From positions 629,882-693,881 of the forward strand of contig NZ_KQ948764.1 of assembly GCF_001514205.1 (NCBI RefSeq): DNA of 64,000 nucleotides, in the 5' to 3' direction. The position numbers and the translations under genes were made by a program. The DNA is from Streptomyces griseoruber. Its GTDB lineage: Bacteria > Actinomycetota > Actinomycetes > Streptomycetales > Streptomycetaceae. Within the stretch, counting starts at the first letter, position 1. Every line of letters begins with the position of its first letter. The notes beneath the pieces are model-generated. The model had not been told where the DNA came from. It made no database searches and worked only from the letters and a program-made list of their open reading frames with translations. Below, in pieces: positions 9,579 to 18,459 of this stretch.

Positions 9579-11177
9579 TCAGACCGGCAGGTGGAACTGC
9601 TGGTTGGCGGTGCCGGTGCAGGACCAGATCTGCAGCCGGGCGTTGTTGGCGGTGGACATCTCGGTGACGTCCAGGCACTTGCCCGAGGCCGGGTTCACCA
9701 GGGTGTCCCCGTTGCCGCGCTGCCAGACCTGGGCGGCGCTGCCCTTGCAGTCATACAACTGCACCTTGGTACCGTCCGCCGTGCCGGCGGCGGTGACATC
9801 CATGCACTTGCCGAGCGCTCGGAGGGTACCGTCGCCGCCCACGGTCCACTGCTGCGCATCAGTGCCGTTGCAGTCGTACATCTGGACGGCGGTGCTGTTG
9901 GTGCTGTTGGCTGCGGCGATGTCCACGCACTTGCCGCCGAGGCCGGTGATGGGCCCGGTGGGCAGCTGGGTGTTGGGCATCACCGGGTTGTTCGCGTTGG
10001 TCAGCGTCTCCCAGGCCACGAACAGGTAGTTCGTTCCCGAGGGGCGACCGCGTTCGGTCAGGGCCTGGGTGTTCGCCATGGCGATTCCCTGCCTCGTGTG
10101 CAGGGCGTTGAACCCGGTCTCCGTGACCGGGCCGAGGCCACGCTGGAGGGGTCCTCTGCCGCACAGATTCGCCGGTTCCGGGGCCGCGCTCAGTTCTTGG
10201 GTGGACTGCCATCCCAGAGCTTGCCGCAGGCGTTCTCCCACCTGAGGGTAGAGATCCACGTTCTGCATGAGAGCCGTTTCGGCGATGTGGGACATCGAGG
10301 CGATGCTGTAGCCGGTGTGCACGAAGTCCCGGCACGTCTCCTGTGTCATTCCGGTGATGTACCGGTTCGCGGTCTCCCAGTTGAAACCGCCGTCCGGGCT
10401 CCGATGGGGTGTGGGCCCGTCCGATTCGAGATAGACGAAAGCGGGAACGCGTGCGAGGTACTGGTCGACGGCCTTGTCGAAGGTGACTCCGTCATTGGTG
10501 AAGACGGAGATCCCCATCGAGGCCTCGGCCTCGATGAGGTCCCAGTTGCTGGTTCTGTCGTCGCCGTTCACGACGACGGGAAGGTAGACAGAACGCAGCA
10601 TGCTCGCGAAGCGGTCGGCGTTCGGCCAATTGTGATACTGGTACTTCATGAGCTCGGCGGCCTTCACCCACGACGCGGCCGACCACGCCGTTTGAATGCC
10701 CGTGTTGTCACCCGTGTGGCCCGTGATCGTGGACGACCAGGCGTCCATGATCTGGATCGACTTCTTGGCGTACCGCTCGTCACCGTTGATGGCCCACGCG
10801 AGTGCGTCGGTGTAGGCGGCGATCGCGTCCTGCCGTTCGTTCGTGCACCCGTTGTCCGGATTGCTGCTCTTACCGCAGTTGACGACCGGGCGAGGGGTGG
10901 GGACGCGCGAGAGCGAGGCCAGAGGATCGCTGATCATGTCGTCGTACGCCCCCTTCCAGGGGGCCGCGTTCTGCTGCACCTTGGTCCGCACGAACTCGAG
11001 TTGCGTCGAGGTTATGTTGACTCCCGGGTGCGCGAAAGTCCGCGGAGCCGAAGCTTGAGTCGAAGTCTGAGTCGAGTGCGGCGCGGCGGCTGCCGCGACG
11101 GCACTCGTTGATGCCCCTGAGAGCACCAGAAATCCAAACGCTGTCGCGAACGCGAAGCGCTTCTGCATCGAATTCAT
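9579..11177 (-). CDS. Secreted alginate lyase family protein (PL5-like) with C-terminal ricin-type lectin domain
   Basis: 532 aa; ATG 11177 is preceded by AGGAA and opens a Sec signal peptide (about residues 1-32). The catalytic region (about 40-395) matches the alginate lyase family alpha-barrel: WKGAYDDMISDP near its start, then NGDERYAKKSIQIMDAW, TSNWDLIEAEASMGI and MSHIAETALMQN. From about residue 408 a beta-trefoil lectin (CBM13) shows three repeats with GKCVDIAAANS, GKCMDVTAAGT, GKCLDVTEMST and the QxW-like ends NGTDAQQW, AAQVW, TANQQF. The enzyme should eliminate uronic acid linkages outside the cell while the lectin holds it on the substrate; the true substrate may not be alginate. 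Confidence 0.8.
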   Translation of the reverse strand: MNSMQKRFAFATAFGFLVLSGASTSAVAAAAAPHSTQTSTQASAPRTFAHPGVNITSTQLEFVRTKVQQNAAPWKGAYDDMISDPLASLSRVPTPRPVVNCGKSSNPDNGCTNERQDAIAAYTDALAWAINGDERYAKKSIQIMDAWSSTITGHTGDNTGIQTAWSAASWVKAAELMKYQYHNWPNADRFASMLRSVYLPVVVNGDDRTSNWDLIEAEASMGISVFTNDGVTFDKAVDQYLARVPAFVYLESDGPTPHRSPDGGFNWETANRYITGMTQETCRDFVHTGYSIASMSHIAETALMQNVDLYPQVGERLRQALGWQSTQELSAAPEPANLCGRGPLQRGLGPVTETGFNALHTRQGIAMANTQALTERGRPSGTNYLFVAWETLTNANNPVMPNTQLPTGPITGLGGKCVDIAAANSTNSTAVQMYDCNGTDAQQWTVGGDGTLRALGKCMDVTAAGTADGTKVQLYDCKGSAAQVWQRGNGDTLVNPASGKCLDVTEMSTANNARLQIWSCTGTANQQFHLPV

Positions 11178-11324
11178 GAGAGTTTTCCTGTTCCTTGACA
11201 AGATCGGCGGTGACTGTGCGGTGCCTCTGGGCACCGCACAGTCACGAGAACGCTGAGTGGTCCGCCCGGTGCGGGGCTCGGGTGCCGTGCGATCCCGGCC
11301 GCTCCGGCGACGCAGGGGTGGGGT

Positions 11325-12479
11325 TCAGCAGGAGAGATTGCCGCCCGGGCCGACCCCGAGGATCGCGGTGAACCTTTGGTAGGCGCTCACCCTGCTCTGC
11401 ACCTGCCCGGGGTTCTTCCCATCGCACTCGAGAGAGCCGTTGATGGCACGGATGGTCTGGCCGAAGCCCGCCTGGTTCACCATCGCGTTGTGCGGGGTCA
11501 TCGTGCCGGCGCCGGTCGACGTGTTCCAGAACCACAGACCGGTGCGCCAGGCCACGGCGGCGTCGGTCTCGACCAGCCGGGGGTTGCGGAGCAGGTCGAT
11601 CCCGAGCGCGTCGCCCGCCGCCTTGTAGTTGAAGTTCCAGCTGAGCTGGATGGGACCGCGCCCGTAGTAGGCGGCCTGACCGGCCGGGCAGCCGTACGAC
11701 TGGCTGAGGTCGCAGTAGTGCGGGTAGTTGGCGGTGTTCTGCTCCACCACATGGACCAGGCCTCCGGTCTCGTGATTGACGTTGGCGAGGAAGGCGGCGG
11801 CCTCTTGCTTCCTGACCGTGTCACTGCCGGTCTTCGCGAACGCCGGGTAGGAGCTCAGCGCCTGCACCAGCCCGTTGTAGGTGTAGAAGCTGTTCCGGTT
11901 CGGGAACATCTGGTTGAACTGGGCCTCGCTGACCACGAAGCCGGAAGGGGTCGTACCGCCCCCGCTCGCAGGCGCCGTCCACTTCTGGTTCGACGTGCCG
12001 GTGCACGTCCAGATCTGCAGCCGGGTGCCGTTGGCGGAGTTTTTCTCGCGGACATCCAGGCACTTGTCGGCGGCGGGGTTGACGATGTCGCGAGCCGCGG
12101 TGACCACCCACTGCTGATTGGCGCCGCCCGTGCAGTCCCACAGCTGAACGGCCGCACCGTCCGCCGTGCTGCGCTCGACGACGTCGAGGCACTTGCCCAG
12201 CGCACGCAGGGTGCCATCTCCTGGATTGGACCAGATCTGAGCGTTGGTCCCATTGCAGTCATAGAGCTGCACGGATGCCCCGTTTGCACTGTTCGCCGAC
12301 GCGACGTCGACGCACTTGCCGGCCAGCCCCTTGATCTGGCCATCCGCCGCCGCGGCGGTCGGCGCAGCCACGAACAGTGCGGCGATCAGTGCGACAAGCA
12401 CCGTGAGTGCTGTAAGCACCGTGGAGTTGCCAGAAGAAGCGCGTCTTTCCGGTAACTGATGGACGAGGGATGTGGGCAT
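11325..12479 (-). CDS. Secreted GH19 chitinase with N-terminal ricin-type lectin domain
   Basis: 384 aa; ATG 12479 has AAGGAG upstream and begins a signal peptide ending about residue 44. A beta-trefoil lectin (about 46-175) has GKCVDVASANS, GKCLDVVERST and DKCLDVREKNS with NQQW/NQKW. After a Gly/Thr linker comes a GH19 domain with the catalytic HETGG (about residue 235), the second glutamate in VVEQNTANYPHYCD, YYGRGPIQLSWN and the C-terminal SLECDGKNPGQVQSR. GH19 enzymes invert and cleave chitin chains. Most Streptomyces GH19 chitinases carry a CBM5/12 instead, so the ricin-type domain is less usual. It is followed 147 nt later by the alginate-lyase gene. Confidence 0.9.
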   Translation of the reverse strand: MPTSLVHQLPERRASSGNSTVLTALTVLVALIAALFVAAPTAAAADGQIKGLAGKCVDVASANSANGASVQLYDCNGTNAQIWSNPGDGTLRALGKCLDVVERSTADGAAVQLWDCTGGANQQWVVTAARDIVNPAADKCLDVREKNSANGTRLQIWTCTGTSNQKWTAPASGGGTTPSGFVVSEAQFNQMFPNRNSFYTYNGLVQALSSYPAFAKTGSDTVRKQEAAAFLANVNHETGGLVHVVEQNTANYPHYCDLSQSYGCPAGQAAYYGRGPIQLSWNFNYKAAGDALGIDLLRNPRLVETDAAVAWRTGLWFWNTSTGAGTMTPHNAMVNQAGFGQTIRAINGSLECDGKNPGQVQSRVSAYQRFTAILGVGPGGNLSC

Positions 12480-12631
12480 GCGAATACCACTCCTTGGTCG
12501 ACTCAAGGCCGCGAATGTGTGAGAAACGGGGGATCTTCCCCCAAGGCGTCGGTGTTCCCTGGCGTGAGTCCGTGTCACCCCTGGGTGAGACGGCGCGAAC
12601 CGCCGCCTGGCCAAGACAACCGCCAGGGTGT

Positions 12632-13265
12632 CTATAGCTTGTTGACGTTCGCTCCACGGACCGTTGACGTCCGCTCGCCGGGTCTCGCGCGCCACGTGCA
12701 GGACGTTCCGCGCGCCGAACTGATGGCCAGTGGAGGGGCGCCTCCGCCGGGAGGCTGTCGGCTGAGGCGTGCGATGTCGACGGCGACGGCGACGGCGGTG
12801 AGTACGTGCTGCGGGTGGGCCTTGGCCTGCCCGCAGTGTCGGCAGCGACGCATGCCGTGGCCGTGGGCGGACTCTCAGACGGTGCCCTCAAGGCCGGACC
12901 GGACCGGGCAGGGCCGGCGCCCGCGCGCACGGCCTCCGTGACAAGTTCGAGGCGTGGCAGATCGCGGACGATGGCCAGGACTGAGCACGATGCGGTGGAA
13001 TCCGGGGTCGCCGAGATCGAGGCCGAGCGCGTACGTGAAGTCGACGCGGCAGCGCACGGCCTCGGCGGCATCGCGTTCGGAAAGGTCCAGTAGGAACTCC
13101 GCAACACGCCCACCGTGGCCAACCGCGCGGGCGAGAGTCCCGGGCCCCGGTCGCGCGGGTACCAGTCGGCAAATCCTCGTCCCGCCACAGGCCATCGAGA
13201 CGGTCACGCACCCACATCACCGTCGCACCAGAGGGGCTGCCGGCCCGCGCCATCCGCGCCGTCAC
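12632..13265 (-). pseudogene. Degenerate IS1182-family transposase
   Basis: Pieces of an IS1182-type transposase are spread over three frames. The beginning reads MWVRDRLDGLWRDED (13215 downward), then in another frame FADWYPRDRGPGLSPARLATV, then FLLDLSERDAAEAVRCRV and YALGLDLGDPGFHRIVL. The C-terminal end GQAKAHPQHVLTAVAV with ARLSRQPPGG appears at 12780-12853, directly after the N-terminal part, so the central DDE catalytic region is deleted. No terminal repeats could be identified. It marks past transposition between the chitinase gene and the SARP gene. Confidence 0.75.
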
Positions 13266-13492
13266 CGGGACCTCGGCACCCGGACGAGGACGGACCGGAA
13301 TATCGCACTCCTCAGGAATCTCGCGGGCACCACGTACCCGTGAGACTGGCGCACCACCATGATCGCCGGTATCCGAACACCAAGATCCCGGACAGAGGCA
13401 ACGTTAGACTTCGGGCGTGATCCGCGCGGTTGCCCCGGAAGCCTGGCCTCGCCTGCCGGCTTCGGACGTGCATCCCTGAAGGAGGGCGCTGG

Positions 13493-15028
13493 TTGAAAGA
13501 GCGATTACGGTTCTCGTTGCTGGGACCGGTCAGGGCGTGGCGAGGCCGGGACGAGATCGCGCTCGGCCCGCCCCAGCAGCGGGCGGTGCTGGCCGTGCTG
13601 TTGCTGGCCGAAGGCTCGCAGGTGTCGGTGGGCAGGCTCGTCGACGCGGTGTGGGGGACCGAAGCACCGGCCTCCGCGCGTGGCATTCTGCGTACCTACG
13701 TTCATCGGCTTCGTAAGCTGTTGGAGCCCGCCGGGGACACCGCGTCGTCCGTGATCCGTGCCGTGGGGGACGGCTATCAACTCACCTCGCCGGGCGAGCT
13801 GGATCTGAGCGTCTTCCGGGAACTGTTCGCACAGGCCGAGCGGTTGCGAGGTGCGGGAGACGCCCAAGGCGCGGCGAAGTGCCTGGGTGATGCGCTCGGT
13901 CTGTGGCAGGGAACGGCGTTGGCCGGTGTCCGAGGCGAGTACGCGGACAGCCAGCGGCAGCGGCTCGACGAATTGCGTCTGTCGGCGGAGGCGGCCCGAC
14001 GGGCGGTCGAACTCGAACTGGGGGGCCATGAGCAGGCGGTCTCGGAGCTGACCGGTCTGGTCGCCGAGCATCCGCTGGACGAGCGGTTCCGGGAGATGCT
14101 GATGCTCGCCCTGTACCGCTCGGGGCGGCAGGCGGCGGCCCTCGCCACCTACCGCGAGGTGCAGACGCTGCTCGCGAGCGAGCTGGGCGTCGATCCCGGG
14201 CCGGCGCTTCAGGCGACGTACCAGCGGGTTTTGCAGGCCGACGCCGGGCTCCTCGCTCCGCCGGCCCCGGCCGAGCCCGCCCTGTTGCCCGCCCCGGCCC
14301 CGGCCCCGGCCGAGCCCGCCCCGCTGTCCGCCCCGGCCCCGGCCGAGCCCGCCCCGCTGTCCGCCCCGGCCCCGGCCGAGCCCGCCCCGGTCCCGGCCGT
14401 TCCGGCCCAACTGCACGACGGTCCGGTGATGTTAGTTGACCGGGACGCCGTAGGAGAGGAGACCGGAGGTCCGGATACCCGCACCCGCCGGCTCCGCTGG
14501 ATGCTGGCCGGCTCCGGCCTGGCGATGGCCCTGCTCGCGTGCATCCCCTACCTCGTAGCGGGCTCGGACTCCGACGAGAGCGGTTCGACAGCGGGTGCTT
14601 CGACAGCGAGGCCTTCGGCAACGGGCCCTTCCCCCTCCAAGCCTGCTTCAGGCGTGGCCATACAAAGTCACGCCTCCGACAGGTGCATTGACGGCGGCAC
14701 CCTTGGGGACACGCCGCTGCAGATCAGGGACTGCTCGAGCAGCGACAGACAGTGGTGGCAGATCGTGTCGGAGGACAGGATCATCCGGATCTCGGGCAAG
14801 TGCCTGGACGTCGCGGGCGGTTCGACGGAGAACGGCGCGGCCATCCAATTGGCCGACTGCAACGGCAGTGGCTCCCAGAGGTTCCGGCTCAACCCCGCCC
14901 ACGACCTGGTCAACCTTCAGGCTCACAAATGCGTGGAGGCCACGGACCCGCGCGGGAGCGACCGCACACCGCTCCGGCTCTGGACCTGCACAGGCGCCCA
15001 GAACCAGAAGTGGACGGCGGTCCTCTGA
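13493..15028 (+). CDS. SARP/AfsR-type regulator with transmembrane helix and extracellular ricin-type lectin domain
   Basis: 511 aa from TTG 13493, supported by AAGGAGGG six nt upstream. Residues 1-95 are an OmpR-type winged helix (RFSLLGPVRAWRG, SVGRLVDAVWG, RTYVHRLRKLLEP) and 96-245 a bacterial transcriptional activation (BTAD) domain ending ELGVDPGPALQATYQRVL, the SARP layout. A Pro-Ala-Glu repeat linker (about 253-305) leads to a single hydrophobic helix (about 336-357, MLAGSGLAMALLACIPYLV). Residues 386-511 form a beta-trefoil lectin with GKCLDVAGGST and NQKW. Usual SARPs are soluble; this arrangement suggests a ToxR/CadC-like membrane regulator sensing sugar outside. It lies between lectin-bearing chitinase, lyase and glycosidase genes. 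Confidence 0.85.
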   Translation: MKERLRFSLLGPVRAWRGRDEIALGPPQQRAVLAVLLLAEGSQVSVGRLVDAVWGTEAPASARGILRTYVHRLRKLLEPAGDTASSVIRAVGDGYQLTSPGELDLSVFRELFAQAERLRGAGDAQGAAKCLGDALGLWQGTALAGVRGEYADSQRQRLDELRLSAEAARRAVELELGGHEQAVSELTGLVAEHPLDERFREMLMLALYRSGRQAAALATYREVQTLLASELGVDPGPALQATYQRVLQADAGLLAPPAPAEPALLPAPAPAPAEPAPLSAPAPAEPAPLSAPAPAEPAPVPAVPAQLHDGPVMLVDRDAVGEETGGPDTRTRRLRWMLAGSGLAMALLACIPYLVAGSDSDESGSTAGASTARPSATGPSPSKPASGVAIQSHASDRCIDGGTLGDTPLQIRDCSSSDRQWWQIVSEDRIIRISGKCLDVAGGSTENGAAIQLADCNGSGSQRFRLNPAHDLVNLQAHKCVEATDPRGSDRTPLRLWTCTGAQNQKWTAVL

Positions 15029-15927
15029 TCCGTCGGTCGTTCAGATCACGCGTACCGGGTCGCGTATTGCCCTGTCGGCTGCCCTCGCGCCGTCCCGAGA
15101 AACATGTACTTCAGCCCCGGTGAACTCCGCGAGCACGTGACGAGGCGGCTTTGAAGGAACTGGACGCACCCTGCCGCTCGTGACGGTGCGATCAGGCGTA
15201 TCGCCGGTCCTGACGCCGCAGCGAAGGACCGGCCCGCCCACAACTCGGAGCCGGCCGCCGTCAATGGTGTTGAGGCCGAGCGGGCTGAATCGGGGCCGAG
15301 GACCAACGCGTACGGCGCGCGGAGGTCTTCCCGTCGGTACGGGCGTCCCGGACGTAGCCGGGCTTCGGCTCACCGCGGTAGTGCTTGTTCACACCGGCGA
15401 TCCACGCTTCGAGGAAGATCCGACCGTCACTCATGCACGTGTCCCGCTCGTCATGCGGTGCGCGACAGCGCCGCGATGCGGTGATCCAGATCCGAGACTC
15501 GACCATCGGACATGAGCGGGGCAAGACGCCCTCGAAGTCCGTCCAGCTTCTTGCCGATGAATCCCGAGTTCGACCGGTCGGCCAGGCCGAGCACTGCCTC
15601 CGCTGGGTGCGGGCGCAGGACGCAGGCGGCCTCGGCATACCGCCGATGGCAGAGCAGGCGCAGGGATCACGGTCCGGCTCGACGATGCCGACCGTATCCA
15701 GCCTGATCCGCCCGCGACGGTTCAGACCAAGTGGCACGGAATCGGGCTGGGAGCAGCCTCGAGTGCAGGCACACGTGCCGCCTGCCTCGTCATCGTCCGC
15801 CTCACGGACACGGACTCGTTCCGCGACCCGCGCAGCCTGACAGCAACGCGCCGCACGGAGCAGAACCCTGACATCGCGTCATATCGCGACAGCGCGACGA
15901 CCAGGCGCGACATTAGATACGTCACGA
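15029..15927. other. 900-bp region of decayed sequence without an intact gene
   Basis: No open frame here has convincing coding character over its length. On the minus strand, 15261-15434 starts ATGAGTGACGG and gives a 57-aa frame whose first part (IFLEAWIAGVNKHYRGEP) looks like a real small-protein N-terminus of the sort found on actinobacterial mobile elements, but it then runs into unrelated Arg/Thr-rich sequence. It is probably a truncated remnant. The right part (15850-15927) becomes AT-richer towards the promoter of the next gene. Confidence 0.4.
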
Positions 15928-15930
15928 GAG

Positions 15931-15960
15931 TTGACGCACTTCGCGCATTAGATCTAATTT
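15931..15960 (+). promoter_or_regulatory. Probable promoter with a 12-bp palindromic operator upstream of the beta-helix glycosidase
   Basis: TTGACG at 15931-15936 and TAATTT at 15955-15960 (18-nt spacing) resemble -35 and -10 boxes. The perfect palindrome ATTAGATCTAAT (15947-15958) overlaps the -10, and a half copy ATTAGAT occurs at 15912. A second dyad, AGTGT-AA-ACACT, lies at 15969-15980. The stretch is markedly AT-rich for this genome. Overlap of a palindrome with the -10 suggests repression, possibly by the ROK protein encoded downstream; that link is inference. Confidence 0.5.
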
Positions 15961-16027
15961 GAGCCTTAAGTGTAAACACTCTGTGAACACACTCGCCCCT
16001 TCGGCTATGTTGCGATTAGAGGTACAG

Positions 16028-17911
16028 ATGTCCTTGCATCGCGGAGGCAAGATCGCCGCTCTCATCTCGTGTCTGATCACAGCGATGTTCATGTCGCTCG
16101 TGTTCGCGGTACCCGCTCACGCCGCCACGACGTTGACGACCTACCCGGCGCCTGCGGGTAACCCCCTGAGCACCGACTTCACGGTCAAGGTGCGCCCCCC
16201 GGGCGGAACCTGGATCGACCTGGACGAGTATCAGACTCGGGTCGGAGGGCCCTCGAGGGCGTCGTGGGCCTCGTTCGTCTACTTCGACACCAACGGTCCC
16301 GTCGAACTGTCCGTCACCTCGAACCTGGCGACCGTGTCGACGGTGAAGGTCAAGCCCTCGGCCAGAGGCGTCACACCGGCGATCAGCGGCAATACCGCGA
16401 CCTTCACGATCTCGGGGCCGATGAAGCTCGTCGTCGATGTGAACGACAACGTCGACCAGGACCTGATGATCTTCGCCAACCCGCTGGAGACCAACGTGCC
16501 CAGCGCGTCGGATCCGAACGTCATCTACTACGGACCCGGGTTCTACGACACCGGCGACATCACCGTCCCGAGCGGCAAGACGCTGTACATCGCCGGCGGA
16601 GCCGTGATCAGGGGCGGCATCGTCGCGGACAACGTCTCCGACGTGACGATCAGGGGGCGCGGCATCCTCTACCGCCCCGACGGCGCGGGCATCTCGGTCG
16701 ACAATTCGACGAACGTGACCGTCGACGGCATCATCGTCAACGGATACGGCAACCTGAACAACGGTGGTTACGGAGTCGACCTCGGATCCTCGAACAACGT
16801 GTCCATCAACAACGTCAAGCTCCTGGCGTACCGGAAGTGGAGCGACGGAGTGGACGCGATGGCGTCGAACAACATCAACGTCAACGACTGCTACATCCGC
16901 ACCGGTGACGACAGCATCGCGATCTACGGCTCGCGTGGCGATTTCGGGTATTACGGAAGCACGAACGTGTTCAACGTGACCAACTCGATCCTCATGCCGG
17001 GCAAAGCGCACCCTGTCAACGTGGGCACACACGGCAATCCGGACGACCCCGACACGATCAACGGGATCACGATCTCCAACGTGGACATCCTGACCCACAA
17101 CCCGCTGTCCGGCGTCTCGCCGATCTCTCTCACCGCGAGCGATTCGAACCTCGTGACGAACGTCCTGCTCGCGGACATCCGGTGGGAGGACGTGCTCGTC
17201 GGCAAGTTCCTGGACGTGATCACCTACAAGAATCCGGGATACGGCCTGTCGGTCGGTCGCGGAATCAACGGCGTCACCGTCAAGAACTTCTCGTACAACG
17301 GCAACCTGCAATACGACAACAACATCTACGGCAACGACGCGACCCGGATAACCCAGAACGTGGCCTTCGAGAACCTGACGGTCAATGGGGCCGTGGTGAC
17401 GAATGCCGCCGCCGGTCATTTCGCGATCGGGAACTACACCAGCAACATCACCTTCGCCGCGGGCAGCGGAGCCTCGATCCAGAGCGGACACGTATACAAG
17501 ATCCAGAACGCCAAGAGCGGCAAGGTGCTCGGCATCAGCGGCATGCTGAAGACCGACGGCGCCCAGGCGCTCCAGTGGACGGACAACGGAACCGCCGACC
17601 ACGAGTGGACGTTCACCCAGCTGAGCGACGGCAACTACGAGCTCACGAACGTGAACTCCGGCAAGGTGCTCGGCATCAGCGGCATGTCGACCGCCGAGGG
17701 CGCGCAGGCCCTGCAGTGGTCGGACAACGGAACCGCCGACCACGAGTGGCAACTGGTGACGTCGGCGAACGGCACCTACAAGCTGGTCAACCGATACAGC
17801 TCCAAGGTGGTCGGCATCAAGGACGGATCGACTTCCGAAGGCGCGCTCGCGGTGCAGCAGCAGGACAACGGCAACCTCGACCAGAGCTGGAACCTCGTGT
17901 TCGTCAGGTAG
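16028..17911 (+). CDS. Secreted right-handed beta-helix glycoside hydrolase (GH28/GH49-like) with C-terminal ricin-type domain
   Basis: 627 aa; ATG 16028 follows AGAGGT and opens a signal peptide cut after AHA (about residue 31). An N-terminal beta-sandwich (about 35-165) precedes a parallel beta-helix (about 180-480) with repeated N-rich coils (GSSNNVSINNVKLL, ASNNINVNDCYIRTGDDSIAIY) and a cluster of acidic residues in WSDGVDAM and TGDDS where polygalacturonase/dextranase catalytic aspartates lie. HPVNVGTHGN is also typical. Residues 485-627 hold two near-identical repeats (SGKVLGISGM and QALQW) of a ricin-type domain. The likely job is endo-cleavage of an extracellular polysaccharide; whether pectin, dextran or another glycan is undecided. 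Confidence 0.8.
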   Translation: MSLHRGGKIAALISCLITAMFMSLVFAVPAHAATTLTTYPAPAGNPLSTDFTVKVRPPGGTWIDLDEYQTRVGGPSRASWASFVYFDTNGPVELSVTSNLATVSTVKVKPSARGVTPAISGNTATFTISGPMKLVVDVNDNVDQDLMIFANPLETNVPSASDPNVIYYGPGFYDTGDITVPSGKTLYIAGGAVIRGGIVADNVSDVTIRGRGILYRPDGAGISVDNSTNVTVDGIIVNGYGNLNNGGYGVDLGSSNNVSINNVKLLAYRKWSDGVDAMASNNINVNDCYIRTGDDSIAIYGSRGDFGYYGSTNVFNVTNSILMPGKAHPVNVGTHGNPDDPDTINGITISNVDILTHNPLSGVSPISLTASDSNLVTNVLLADIRWEDVLVGKFLDVITYKNPGYGLSVGRGINGVTVKNFSYNGNLQYDNNIYGNDATRITQNVAFENLTVNGAVVTNAAAGHFAIGNYTSNITFAAGSGASIQSGHVYKIQNAKSGKVLGISGMLKTDGAQALQWTDNGTADHEWTFTQLSDGNYELTNVNSGKVLGISGMSTAEGAQALQWSDNGTADHEWQLVTSANGTYKLVNRYSSKVVGIKDGSTSEGALAVQQQDNGNLDQSWNLVFVR

Positions 17912-17984
17912 CGAGCAGTGAGGAAGGGCCGGATCGCGCCCATGACGTGCCCACCGGACGCTTTCCGCTCCGGTGGGCACGTCA

Positions 17985-18210
17985 TCGCTTCGAAACCCTG
18001 TGTCGCGCCCTCGGACGACTGGACGAGCGCCTGGACGAGCGGATACGCGCCCACGTGCTGCTGTGCTGGCTCGCCCTGCTGCTGATCCGCGCCGAGCGGC
18101 GCACCAGCCTCCCACAGACCACCCGCCTCACCGACACCCAGACCAGACTCTTCCGCGACTGCGGCGTCCCGCTCCCGCCAAAGATGAGCGCCCTGAAGAC
18201 CCCCGAATAG
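17985..18210 (+). pseudogene. C-terminal fragment of an IS1634-type transposase
   Basis: The frame reading RLDERLDERIRAHVLLCW and LALLLIRAERRTS is the conserved C-terminal segment of IS1634/IS4-like transposases; it ends at TAG 18208. Nothing of the catalytic core precedes it: upstream is the end of the glycosidase gene. It is a transposition scar between the glycosidase and the ROK regulator. Confidence 0.6.
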
Positions 18211-18459
18211 CCCCTGAACTGGGAAAACGCCCTCCGGAGCCGTGGGCGCACGGTCCCGGAGCTTCGCTATGCCCATCGCCGCAGGTCAGCTCGCCGATTC
18301 ACCGCTCTCGCGTGCCCACCAACTGTCGAGCTCAGGGGGAACTTCACAGAACGGGGTCTCAGCCATCGCGCACCACCTCGTCGAGGCTCAGCCCGAGCCG
18401 GATCTGGATCCGGCCCCTGCTGCAACCGAGTCGGTGGGGCGCGCGAGATACTTGCGACC

